Translations under genes and position numbers: made by a program
The notes under the pieces: generated by a model
The model's input: the letters and a program-made list of their open reading frames with translations, nothing else
Database searches by the model: none
Told to the model about the DNA's origin: nothing
Assembly: GCF_030272615.1 (NCBI RefSeq)
Contig: NC_081409.1
Location: 244,861,502 to 244,925,501 of the forward strand
Direction of reading: 5' to 3'
From: Cryptomeria japonica
Taxonomy: Eukaryota > Streptophyta > Pinopsida > Cupressales > Cupressaceae
DNA: 64,000 nt
Shown: positions 34,989-46,500 of the stretch, one piece after another
How the letters are laid out: each line of letters opens with the position of its first letter
How positions within the stretch are numbered: position 1 is the first letter of the stretch

Positions 34989-37900
34989 CTATAACAACCT
35001 TTCATCTAGAACCTTATTCCCTTTCCAATGTTCTTTTTTGGCATATGCAATGAATCTTGTCACGATTCCTTCGATTTCTGCAATTGGAATCTCGGGAAGA
35101 TTCTTCATACTCTCTTCCAAGTGGATGACCTGATCGAATGCATCTAGAAGAGCTGCGTCCCAAGTGGATTCAAGTTCCTTTGTTCTTTCAATCAGGAGCA
35201 TGGTGGCAAACATCTGATCATATTGCTCATCTGTAACATTTGCGTCCTTGCAAAAGATGACCTTGATTCTATCCTCTAATTCCTGCATATCCACATCTGT
35301 CTCGACCTCGATCCTTCTGCCAAGAATGGTACGAAGTACCTCAAATACTCTGTCCTGGATTGGATTGATCACCTCCTCAACTTGGCCACATCTAACACTG
35401 ATGTCCTCGAGGAAAACACTCTTAATATGGAGTAAGGTTGACCATTGAAACAAACTGTGAGATTCCCCATCCAAGATCTTCTCTTGCGCTAAAACTTTCC
35501 TGGATGTGTGTCTAATAACTTTCTAGACAGGAATGACGACATCCTTGGTATGGGCAAATGCAGCTACTGTTATCATCAAATTGTGGATTATCTCAAGAAC
35601 TTGGATAGCTTGATGAATAATCTTCATCATCCTTGTTACAAACTCTATGGCCACTGTATGAGATCTATCCATCCAATTACTTGTACGTTGGACCATGTTC
35701 CTGAATCTTTCTGCCTCATTGATTCATTGAAGTGGAAGTGCCTGCATTGGTGATCTAGCTGGATCCTGACGTCCCAAAGGTTCATTGATATGACTGAAAT
35801 ATGTCCTCCATGCACCGACCTCTCTCTCAAGCTTTCTGTTCTTCTCCATTTCTTCTCTAAGCTTGTCTTTCAATGCCTCAAATGAATCGGTGGCATCATC
35901 TAAAGTATGCTCTGCTGTAGATGGTCCTAGCTCAAATGTCTGTATATCATATTCCTCTGCTAGGATCTCACCTTCATATTTGTCTACTGCCGGTGTAGCT
36001 ATCTGCAATTTCCTGGATCCAGTCTCATCTCGAATCATCTTGGACATCTTGGTAGCCTTCTTCTTCTCTGTTACTTCGTGTGAGCGTCCAACAAGGCTCT
36101 CTAAATCAATTGCATTGTCCTCGTCCTCTACTACGATCACCTTAGTTAATCTTTCCTTCAACCAATCTGGGATATTCGATCTTGTCTCTTGAACTTGTAT
36201 CTCTTTATGCACTATTTCTTCCTATCTGGGAGGAGATGTTATTTCATTATCTTCTTCTAACTCATAGTCCTGGAGAGATCCATCTGGTGACCCTTGCTGT
36301 GCCGGTCCTTCCTCCTGCCTATCGTTCTGTACCATCGATTCCATGGATTCTTCCACTTGAATTGTTCTCTTCTCAGGTCTAGAAGAAGTACCGGATGATC
36401 GATCTCTGTTAGCCTCTTGTTTCTTCTTGGAAGATTCTCTCTTTCCAGGTCTCTCTTTCCTCTTCGAACCTCTTGGATGGAGATTGCCCTCACTGGCACA
36501 TCAAAGGTTTCCTTCACCTGAATTTCTAGGATTAGGATTGCCTTCACTCACACTAGCTCCACCTTCGGCAGGTTTCTCTTCCAAAGTGAAAGTCATGGCT
36601 ATGCCTTGTTCTCTCAACTTCTGATGTTGTATGTCAACCCATCTGCGAGTACAAGACAAGACTGGTGCCATCAAAGTATCTAAATCCACGACCTCGGGCT
36701 CATTCCAATCTAACCTTATTGTTTTGCTTTCTCGATCATAGGAAGACTGGATATGTCTGCCACTGTCCTGAGCTTGGTCGGCCACTCTGTAAATCCTGCA
36801 TTTCCTGATGAAATCCAAAGGCAATCTAGAATGCATTTTCCGTTTCACTTCAAGATCATCTAAGAGATTCATCATAAAATCTTCTATTTGGTACTCATGC
36901 CTAAACTTCCTGCCGACTGTCTCCTCTAAATGTCCATGTGGATCAAAGCTTTCTCTCAAAGCAAAAGATGAAAAAGAATACAAGGCTAAGTCCTTCTCTG
37001 CGTCATCCATGGCTAAAGCATTAGGACATACCTCAACTGAGTTACCCAAAATGATAGGTACTGGAACTCCATTCTGATGTCTGTGTCTGAATGCCTTCAC
37101 ATATGCTGCCAACTGTCTTGTTACTTCAAGTAACACAATTCTGTCTGTCGGATATCTCGGCAACATGTATGGAGGTAAAGGACATCCATGCACTCTAATA
37201 TAAGTGAACTTGGGAAACTGAATGAACCAAGCACCGTACCTCTTTATGAATTCCTGGGCATCCTGAGATAATCTGTTGTGAATTCCACCTGGCAACGTCC
37301 TGGTGATGTTCATCGTGAAAGTATCATTAACCAACTTATAGTTGCTTCCTGGCGGATGATGCAAGTAGGCATAGGAATCACAAGCTCTGACCTCGCCGGG
37401 TCCTCTTCCAATCACTCCTCTGTGAGGTAGTCCTGCGTATTCAACACTCCTAATCAAGGCATAGATGACGTATGAACTCATGTGGAAGGACTTAGTAGCC
37501 TTGAGTCTCCTCAACTGTACGTCCAAGCAATGGCTAATCATCCTAGCCCAATGTATCGTACCTTTCCCTTGAACAATCACCTGGATGAAGTAAAACATCC
37601 ACTTCTCAAAATAGAAGGCATGAGGGGCTCCTGTAACTCGGTTGAGCAAGGTAATTAAATCTCTGTACTCCTCCTGGAAATCAATCCTGTGCGGTGTGTT
37701 CGGGACCTTGCTCAGACGGGGACGGCTCTTAAGTAGCCAGTTCTTATTGATAATGCTTAGACAAGCATCTGGATCATCTTCGTACATTGATCTGGCTCCT
37801 TCTATGCTCTTGTATATCATGCCCCTGTGCTCTGGAAGATGGAAAGCTTCACTTATAGCTTCCTCTGAAAGGTACGCCAAAGTGTTTCCCTCTTTGGACA

Positions 37901-38219
37901 CGATCGTTCTGGACTGTGGATCATAGTGACGAGCACACTCGATCATCAACTCGTGGCACTGAATAGCTGGAGGAAAGCCGGCCGCCTTAATGATGCCACT
38001 CTCGATTATTCTCCGGGCGACAGGTGATGGTTTGCCAATGTAAGGGACCTCTCGAAACTTCTTTGTGCTGAAGTTGCCTAAGTTTGTATCTCCAATGTTG
38101 CTCCACTTGGACACGATCTTAGTCTCCACTTCTTCGGTCTTCTGATCTTCTTTCATGAGAGCTGAACGACTGGTGGATGCTCCCGCCTTTGGGGTTGCCA
38201 TACCTACACAACATTTCAT
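34989..38219 (-). CDS. LTR-encoded (U3) ORF of E1, left copy, with in-frame stops
   Basis: A single minus-strand frame of about 1,077 codons. The first part, 38219-36501, is open for 572 codons; a second ATG at 38201 (MATPKAGAST) has the better start context. It continues in the same frame past TGA (36503), TAG (36224), TGA (35726) and, in this copy only, TAG (35525), to a stop at 34989. The 572-codon part is a mixed alpha/beta protein with 'LAYLSEEAISEAFHLPEH', 'WARMISHCLDVQLRRLKA' and 'SSYVIYALIRSVEYAGLPHR'. This weakly resembles the plant-transposon/plant-mobile-domain proteins found beside plant gypsy elements. A Lys/Glu/Arg-rich linker, a predicted coiled coil (about 35850-35760) and a helical C-terminus follow. 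The function is unknown. It may be non-functional, spliced or decoded as the 572-residue protein only. Confidence 0.6.
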
Positions 38220-39091
38220 AATGAGAAGCTAGATATTGCAATAAATAACATAGAGTAGAGAATACTTTAGGAAACCTCATGATAAGTCTTTGAGTTATCA
38301 TTTCCTAAAATAAAACGATTGAGCTAGGAATTCAAAATTCAAAATTTAAGCTATGACGATCTAAAATTTAAAAAAATTAAAACAATAAAGCAAATATCGC
38401 CATACCTCAATAGAGAGCTAACTCTAGAATGCAAATAAAGAAAAATTCGCCTAGGCAAAAAAGATTGAAAATATATAATCTTCAACGTGATCTCCTCAAG
38501 CCAACGTTCTTCTTATTAAGTTCGCCACCCTTCAAGTTTTTTGACGTGTTCTTCAATGCCTTTGACAATTCGCTTCAAATGGAAACTTGGACTCGCACCA
38601 CTTTGGATAGTAGTTTGCACCACCTAGCTTTGTAAACTCCAAATCGCACTTTCAAACACAATTTCGCACTTCCTTGGATATAAATTCGCACTTCTCCCTT
38701 TGATCGCATATGAGATGAAAAAATGATAATGTGAAAATAATGATTTTCACCTCTCCCTTTATAGCGCTCACCTCTCCATTCACCCCAAGGCCGACTTTGG
38801 TAAAATATAAGGCAATTTAAACGATTTTTAAATAAATAACAAGGCCGACCTCCATATCTTAGTGCTCCTCTTGGTTTTTTATTAATTAATAAATAATTAA
38901 TTAAATGCCTTTATCATTTAAATTGACAAATTCGATTTTTACAAGGCAAAATAATTAATTAACATTAAGCGCAATATTTAAATGCTAATTTTCATTAAAT
39001 ATTGATTTTTCTTTTTTTTTTTAGCATTTTAAATAAATTCAAAAAATGTATGTTTGAGCGCCAAATTTTGAAAATGGAAGATACGTACCTC

Positions 39092-41195
39092 ATCGCCCTG
39101 GTCCCTTGGAGAGGGACAGGAGCGATCCATCAATTTTGTCATGATTCTTGCAATTTCGACGTCCAAAGTCTCTGTCCTTACGTTCAAATCGGTATTTTTG
39201 TTGGGTCTTTCGAACTTGAGTGTCTTGCATGTGTGAATAAATGCATCTCATGACCATTATCGCCCTGGTCCCTTGGAGAGGGACAGGAGCGATCTCCATT
39301 GTTTTTCCTTAATCTTGCATCTTTGATCTCAAATTTCCATCATGAGGCAAATAATAACCTTGTTTCTTCATTCCATGCTTGTTTCATTTAACCTTTACAA
39401 GGCGCATTTGATGTTAGGAAGAATATCGCCCTGGTCCCTTGGAGAGGGACAGGAGCGATCCTTATCTTCTATTTTGAAATTCCTCGTTTTTGATTCTAAC
39501 TCCTCGTTCATTGCCTTCCAAATGGCGTTTTAGACCCTTTGTAACTTGTTTTGTTATGATCTTCGAAGGAACATGAATGCTTTGGCAAATATCGCCCTGG
39601 TCCCTTGGAGAGGGACAGGGGCGATCCTCATAATTTCTCTTTAATCTTTGTGACTTCGAACTTCAATCTTTGTTATGATGGACAAACAATGCTATTCTTT
39701 CGCTCCCCTTTCGTTCCACTTGAATTCTACAAGGCGTTTAGACGTTGGAAGGATCATCGCCCTTGTCCCTTGGAGAGGGACAGGAGCGATCTTGAAGCTC
39801 TAGTCCAAATGCATCACCTTTCAACCTTGGTTCTTCGTTCATTGCCTCTTAAAGGACGTTCTTGATCTAGCATGAACTTGCCTTTTTTGACATGATTTTG
39901 ACGAAACATGAGTCTTTTAATAAAAATCGCCTTGGTCCTTGTCCAAAGGACAGGAGCGATATGAGTTCCTTGCACAAATTGGTAACACTTTGACGTTCAA
40001 AACCTTTGTACATCATCTTCAAATGACACCTTATACCTTGAGTGATCTCGAAAAACCTTGACTTGGCATGAATTTGAAGGAAAATGAAGGATCCCATACA
40101 AATCGCCGTGGTCCCTTGGAGAGGGACAGGAGCGATATAGCTTCTGTGTTCAATTTGGGGATCTTTTAACGTTTGAAGCCTTTGAATATCATCTTTTAAT
40201 CATGTCCTGGACCCCATACGACCTTGCAAAACCTTGACCTTACGTGATTTTTGAGAGATTTGGCCAATATAATAGATATCGCTCTGGTCCCTTCCTGAGG
40301 GACAGGAGCGAACTTCAAGTCTTTGGGTTCATGCTTGCGTTCTCCAACTTGCAATTGTCCTCATTGGGTAAAACGTGATCCCTTGATCTTCCTTAATCAC
40401 TTGATGCTTGTTAATCTTTCGAAATCTATGCCTTTATGCAAATTTCGCTCTGGTCCCTTCCTGAGGGACAGGAGCGAATTAGGTGTCTTGATGCAAATTC
40501 TTTAACTTGGCGACCTTTGTAACTTTGTGTTTGATGGAGATGTCTTAAAATGTCCTCACCACCTTGTTCTTCGCCTTGAAGTGTCTTGAATTTGGAGGAA
40601 AAGGCAACATAACTAAGATATCGCCCTGGTCCCTTGGAGAGGGACAGGAGCGATCTTGCTCTTGTAGGCTCCACATCACATTGCTAACCTCTAAAATTAT
40701 CTTCAACGGATTCGTAACGTCCCATTCCATTCATCCATGCCTTGGGATCGGTTGTAACTTGGCAAGAAATTTGTCTTAGACAAAAATCGCTCTGGTCCCT
40801 TCCTGAGCGAGAGGAGCGAACCAGGCATTTGAGGTCCCTTGTTGACATTTGGTAATCTTCAATTTATCTTCAATGAGTTCATCTCGTCGTCTTTCTTGCC
40901 TTCAAACTTATAACTTGCTTGATTTTCGTCCAGAACATGCCCTATGAAGAATATCGCTCTGGTCCCTGGGAGAGGGACGGGAGCTACAATGTACTTCGCC
41001 CTGGTCCCTTCCTGAGGGACAGGAGCGATTTTGGCATTCTGGGTCATTCTCCTTCATGTCGGCACTTCAAGTTATATTCATTTGATAAAATGCATCTCCT
41101 TGGACCTTTTCAAATTGTCAAGTCGTCAAAATCCTGCAAGTACAAGGCAAAATTTGATTTGTAGCTCCGGTCCTTCACTGAGGGACAGGAGCGAT
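39092..41195. repeat. Array of 14 hairpin (palindrome) repeats in E1 U3, left copy
   Basis: A 35-bp palindrome (arms ATCGC-x4-GTCCCT and AGGGAC-x4-GCGAT around a 5-bp loop) starts at 39092, 39259, 39425, 39591, 39756, 39926, 40102, 40278, 40444, 40620, 40786, 40953, 40995 and 41162. Spacing is 165-176 bp except for one 42-bp step. Intervening sequence is highly diverged. Paired changes keep the stem: copy 39926 has GTCCTT/AAGGAC, and copy 40444 has TTCGC/GCGAA. Loops alternate mainly between TTGGAG-like and TTCCTG-like forms. Copies 40786, 40953 and 41162 have a damaged arm. The role is unknown. Confidence 0.95.
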
Positions 41196-41641
41196 TTTGC
41201 TCCTACAGGCCAAAATATCATGATTTTGCACATTTAATCACTTCACAAGGCGAAAACAAATCATTCCCCATGCCCGGGATCAAAAATCAAAAAAGTCAAA
41301 ATTTGGTCAAAATTACTCAATTGGACAAAAATTCACACTTCATCTTCAACACACAGACAAATTTAAGCTCTGCACTCAAAAAAATTCCAATTGAAAATAG
41401 ACCACCTTGGCGAAATCATTGCATTCAAAATTTGCATTCTTACAAAAGAAGCTCAAAAGCTCTCAAAACTGACTGGATTCTGGCCTGAAAAGACGGTAAT
41501 TAAAACCCTAAGGCTTGACCCTAAATCCAGACAATTGACTGACTAACAAAACCCTAAAAGCGAAGCGAAAAGCGAGCGAAAAACGAGCAAAAAGAGGGGG
41601 TCCCCATTTGCAATGGGGCGATGTGTGAAATGGTCACAACA

Positions 41642-42617
41642 TCTGGCGACACCACTGAGAAATGTTGAAAAACATTTGGGAATCAATCTTTCTAGAAGAA
41701 AACTCAGAAAATCTCCCTCAACAAAACCAGGAGTTAAGAAACACTTACAAGAAGAGACCATCATATTGAGACAAAGTATGAAGTCCGCAGTTACCCATGT
41801 GTGTGCAAATGCGTTAATTCCCTTCAACAAGACAATCATGATCTTCAGGTTCCCCTGTGATAAGCTACGTAGTTCGTCTCGACTCCAAAAGCATCCTGGA
41901 TAGAGCCTCGCTGCCAGTCAGACGTCCATAGTCTTGACGAGGTTATCGCCGCAAGCTCACGAATATTGCTCCATTGCCAGCCAGGCGTCTATAGCCCCGA
42001 TGGAGTTACTCGTAAACTCCCTTTAGCCAATTTGATATTTCCTTTTAGCTCATTTCTTTCTCCTTTTGATTTTCTTTTTTCTTTTTCTTTTCATCTTTTC
42101 TTTTGATACTGCTTTTTAGTTCCATCAATTCTTTTGGCTTGTGAGTAGTGAAACTCACTAGGGTTTGAGGATTGCGGTGGCGCTGAAGTTAGACTTTAGA
42201 TTTTTCACTGATCACAGCTTCGCCTGGAAACCATAATGACTCGGAGATTATAAGTGTGTGAAGATATAATAACTGGAGGACAAAAATACGTGAGTTCAAT
42301 AAGCTAATCTACTTCAATGCAAATACGTCCTGACTCAAGACTTTATTAAAAGAAACTCCCCTTTGTGATTCCAAAAGACCTCATGATTTTCCAAATGCAA
42401 CCAACAACCTAGTGGGAAGTCAGAGCGTTACATAACAAGATCACCCAATGTCAAATGGATACCCCTCAGGACAAAACGACTAACCTAAAAACAAAACACC
42501 TAAACTAAAAACGAAAACAAAACAAAAAGCAAACAAAAACGAAAAACAAAAACAAACAAACGAAAAACAATGAAAGCAAACTAAACTAACTATGTACAAA
42601 GGAAGGCCTTGGGCATT
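41642..42617 (-). other. E1 region between integrase and 3' LTR
   Basis: Non-coding. It contains a purine-rich tract on the minus strand (complement of the T/C run 42056-42112), a pair of related hairpins (41906-42005), and an A/C-rich low-complexity stretch (42480-42575). The minus strand meets the LTR as GGTGTCGCCAGA|TGTTG, without a classical polypurine tract. Confidence 0.7.
41906..42005. repeat. Two tandem 37-bp hairpins with compensated stems
   Basis: Hairpin 1 (41906-41942) has stem CCTCG/CGAGG and hairpin 2 (41969-42005) has stem CTCCAT/ATGGAG. The loops share TGCCAGYCAGRCGTCYATAG. The stems differ in sequence but each is self-complementary, which suggests a structured RNA or DNA element near the 3' end of the E1 genome. 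Confidence 0.75.
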
Positions 42618-43550
42618 TCAGGACTGAAAATAATGTTTGAGATACCTCCCATTGACAGGCAACGGGATGTCTTCTCCAGTTAAAGTCTGCAACCTAAATG
42701 CATTTTCTCCCAATATCTCTGAAATTTGATAAGGGCCTTTCCAAAGCTTATCAAACTTATCATGTTCTCCTCTTTTTTCATGTGCTTTGTCCCAATACAG
42801 GACGAGATCTGAGATTCGGAATGCCTTAACTCTTGCTTGTCGATCAAACCATCTCTTCACCACTCCCTGGTGTTTTGCAAAATTCTCTAATGCTTGATCT
42901 CTCTTTTCTTCCAGGTTCATTAACTGCGTCAGTCGGGCTTGTACTGCATCCGTGTCTTCCATGTACTCCTGAATAAATCTTAATGTCGGGATCCTGAGTT
43001 GCATGGGGAAGACTGGGTCTTGGCCATAAACCAGAAAATAAGGCGAAATGCCTAATGCGTTCTTTGTTCTGATTCTGTCCGCCCATAAGGCGAATCTTAA
43101 CTGGGTGTGCCATTCTCTCGGACTTCTCTCTAGCAATTTCTTGATAACGCTGAGCAAATTTTTGTTGGTAGATTCAGCTAACCCATTACCCTGAGGATAA
43201 TAATTTGATGAGAACTTAAGGGTTATTCCGTATTCAAAAGCCCAATTTGAGAATCTCAATGATGTGAATGCCGATCCATTGTCGCAAACCAACGCATAAG
43301 GACATCCAAACCTTGTGATTATGTTTTCCTCCAGAAACTTGATTACAACTTCAGTAGTGCAAACTTTAAGTGCTTGTGCTTCTGACCATCTGGTACAATA
43401 ATCTGTAGCTGTAATGATGTACTTGTGTTGTGCTGAGGATGCGGGGTTAATGGCACCAATAAAATCCATTCCCCATTTGGCAAATGGTCTAGCTTCAATC
43501 ACTGGATTCAGTGGCATGGCAGGATTCCTTCGACTTGGCATGTGTGGCAA
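42618..43550 (-). CDS. E1 integrase, catalytic core and C-terminal part
   Basis: A 310-codon minus frame; the first ATG is at 43541. 'AKWGMDFIGAINPASSAQHK' opens the core; the catalytic residues are visible as ATDYC (Asp), LVCDNGSAF (Asp) and LAESTNKNL (Glu), with 35 residues between the last two as in the D,D-35-E rule. The C-terminal 'LWKGPYQISEILGENAFRL' and 'LPVNGRYLKHYF' end the protein; there is no chromodomain, as in the Tat/Athila branch. The zinc-binding N-terminal domain is in another frame (end of the gag-pol frame); the two overlap at 43508-43550 in a -1 relation. This is either a one-base deletion in this copy or, less likely, programmed frameshifting. Confidence 0.9.
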   Translation of the reverse strand: MPHMPSRRNPAMPLNPVIEARPFAKWGMDFIGAINPASSAQHKYIITATDYCTRWSEAQALKVCTTEVVIKFLEENIITRFGCPYALVCDNGSAFTSLRFSNWAFEYGITLKFSSNYYPQGNGLAESTNKNLLSVIKKLLERSPREWHTQLRFALWADRIRTKNALGISPYFLVYGQDPVFPMQLRIPTLRFIQEYMEDTDAVQARLTQLMNLEEKRDQALENFAKHQGVVKRWFDRQARVKAFRISDLVLYWDKAHEKRGEHDKFDKLWKGPYQISEILGENAFRLQTLTGEDIPLPVNGRYLKHYFQS

Positions 43551-46500
43551 GTCTTGATATGATTAAATGTATCTTTGAAAAGCGTAGGCCAGTAATATCC
43601 TGCTCTTAGGATCTGATGAGCTGTAGCAAGGTTGGCTCCATGTCCGGTTCCAAACTTGGAATGGAAATGTTCAATTATTTGCCTTGCTTCGTCTTTGCCA
43701 ACACACCTCAAATATACTCCTTCATGATTCCTGCGATATAAAACAGATCCTTGAAGCATGTAGTGTTGACACTTTAATCTCAGTGCTCTCTTCTGTGTAG
43801 GTGTCATACGAGCAGGACATCTGTGATTAAGCAAGTATGTCACAATATCTTTGTACCATTCATCAGGGGTGACATCTTCTAATTCATAAACTTGTTGGAC
43901 TAATCCTGGTCCATCAATTGCCAATGTCTGCGCCAAAGCTTGTCCTCGAACAAGTTTCATGGGCTGTATTTCAATATCAAATTCTTGGATAATGGCGACC
44001 CACTTTCCTCTTCTTTCTCCTAATTCATTTTGCATGAGAAGAGTCTTGACTGCTGCATCTGGCACAATTGCATAAATCTTGGCTCTCAGGAGGTAATGTC
44101 TGAATTTCTTAACTGCCTTTACTAATGCGTATGCTTGCTTTTCAATGTTAGGATATCTGAGCTCTGCATCTTTCAGCGGGGTGCTCATAAATGCAATCGG
44201 ATTCTCATCTCTTTCTTCACTTCTCTGGGTCAGAATAGCGGCACAAGTGTAGTCAGAAGCGAAGGAATATAAATAAAAGGGCTTGAGATAATCTGGACTG
44301 ATCAAAACTGGTGCCTCTGAGATGGCGGTCTTTATTTCTTCAAACGCCCTTTTGGCTTGTGGAGTCCATTCAATTTTGGCGTCCTTCTTCAGCATCTCAT
44401 TCAAAGGTCTGACGATCTCGGCAAATCCGGTGATGAACTTTCGGACGAAGTTGATCTTGCCGAAAAATGACTTGAGTTCCTTCTTGCTTGCTGGCAAATT
44501 GATAGTGGATATAGCCTTCACTCTTTCAGGATCAATGGATATTCCCTTTTCTGAAATGACATGTCCTAAAAGCTTCCCTTCTGTGACCCCAAATATGCAT
44601 TTCTTCGGATTGAGGGAGACACCGTATCTTCTGCATCTTTGGAAGACTCTTCTTAAGTCGTCCACATGATCTTCTCTCTGCCTAGAGAAAACTGTGATGT
44701 CATCCATATATATAATAATGCATTTACCAATTAAATCTCTGAAAGCGATATCCATAGCTCTCTGGAATGTGGCCCCGGCATATATAAGTCCAAAAGGCAT
44801 CCTTTTATATGCAAATGTTCCCCATTTGGTGGTGAAAGCAGTCTTTAGTTGATCTTCAGGTTCGACTAGAACTTGGTTGTATCCTGAATATCCATCGAAG
44901 AAGGACATCATCTGCGATCCATTTACAATCTGCAACACTTCATCTAATGATGGTAGCGGATAATTATCCTTCTCTGACGCTCGGTTGAGATTTCTGAAAT
45001 CAACACACAATCTGATTTCTCCACTTTTCTTTCTAACGGGTACCAGGTTGGCGACCCACGTCGAATGTCTTACTGGGAAGATGATCTTGGCTGTGAGTAA
45101 CTTCTTCACTTCTTGGTATATCAGTGGTTCCAATAAAGGATTAACCGGTCTTTGTCTCTGCCTGAATGGCTTGCTTCCTGGCTTCAACGGGATTGTGTGA
45201 GTGATAATTGCAGTATCATAGGTCTTAAGATCTTCATAACTCCATGCGATGACATCTGGGAAGTCCCTCATATTTTTCAGGATTCCATCTCTTTCAGTTG
45301 CTGTGCAGGACTTACCAATGAATACGTTCTTGGTTTGTATCTCATCACCTATATTGATCGTGTCGCACATGTTTCCTTCCGAACTGTGGTTCTTCTTTTC
45401 TTTCAACTTGTCAGGATCAAAAATCCTTTCTAATTCTACCATTCCTTTTGGAATAGTGTTTGTCTTTAAATTCAGGACACCTTCGGCATCGAATTCGGCT
45501 TCACCCACTTCATCTTCATCTATGATCTGTGTTAAGAAGACATCTGTGCTGGTTAAGAAGTCTAGAATGTGCTTGTCATCTTCGAAAACTTGAAAATTGG
45601 TAATGTTGTCTGGGACTGAAGGGACTGATACTAACTCGACCGTGAACTTCTTCAATCCTTCCATTGCTAATGGTATCAAGGAACTTGCGGCTTGTGCAAG
45701 GGAATTAGCCACTTGATTCTGATGTCTATAAATAGAATTGATATTGAAAGCTTCAAAACTCTCAATGAGATCCCAGACTCGATTTCTGTACTTAGTCAAT
45801 CTTTTATCGTGGCAAACATACTGCTTCCTGATTTGCCTTACGGCAATTTCTGAGTCTCCATATACTTGCAGTACTTTCGCCCCTTTTTGGATGGCTAATA
45901 ATAATCCATGAATCAAAGATTCATATTCAGCTACGTTGTTGGTACAAGGAAATTGTAATCTGTGAGCGGCGAGGTAGGTTTCTCCCGTTGGGCTAATCAA
46001 TTCATAACCGGCTCCAGATCCTTGTTTAGATTTAGACCCGTCGAACCTTAATGTCCATATTTGATCTTCTGGATTTTCCGTTTCTGGACTTTCTTGACTT
46101 TCAGTTGATGTATCGGATAAGGTTCCGTCTTCCATAAAACTCTTGGTCTCTGTAGAGCTTTCATTCTCTGAATCTTGAATTTCTTCTAAGACCAATGTCT
46201 GTGGGGCTCTTTTGTATACTTGCTCCAATGCGGTCTGGCATAAAGCACAAGATAATTCTGAGTGGACGGCATTGTGAATTCTACACCAATTTGGAAGAAG
46301 CAAATCTCGGACGGACTTCAAATTACCAAGTTGCACACTTTGCTGGATGTTTCTATGTACGAACCTCCTGAAATTTTCAAACATCCCTTCATCCTCTTGG
46401 TCGGATCCTTGATCGCTTTCAATAACTATCTCTGTAGATTCTATCACCTCTTGCTGGGTATCTTTATCTTGTATGTTTTGTATCATCAAGACTTCCTCCA

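Larger units (their letters stand above)
33926..41641 (-). repeat. E1 3' LTR (7,716 bp)
   Basis: Reading on the minus strand from 41641: a TGTTGTGACC start, the palindrome array (41195-39092), an AT-rich stretch, the LTR-encoded reading frame (38219-34989), a TATA-like box (34795-34788), AATAAA (34624-34619) and the CAACA end at 33926. This layout puts array and ORF in U3, upstream of the likely promoter. Differences from the other LTR are at 34459, 35524, 40668, 40891 and 41412. Confidence 0.97.

Noticed and set aside
39092-41195. CRISPR-like array (regular palindromic repeats separated by unique sequence)
   Set aside because: The context is a plant LTR, the intervening segments are about 130-140 bp, there are no cas genes, and the array is duplicated with its LTR. 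It is better seen as a U3 hairpin array.
34989-41488. Plus-strand open frames across the E1 LTR (60-115 codons)
   Set aside because: They are antisense shadows of the minus-strand U3 frame or translations of the palindrome (recurring FLRDRS-type peptides), with no independent support.
41642-41662. Plus-strand primer-binding-site-like sequence TGGCGACACCACTGAGA right after the left E1 LTR
   Set aside because: gag-pol is on the minus strand and a good primer-binding site sits at the other LTR (49805-49821). E2 shows the equivalent TCGCCA word at its 3' junction, so this is read as part of the 3' LTR junction.
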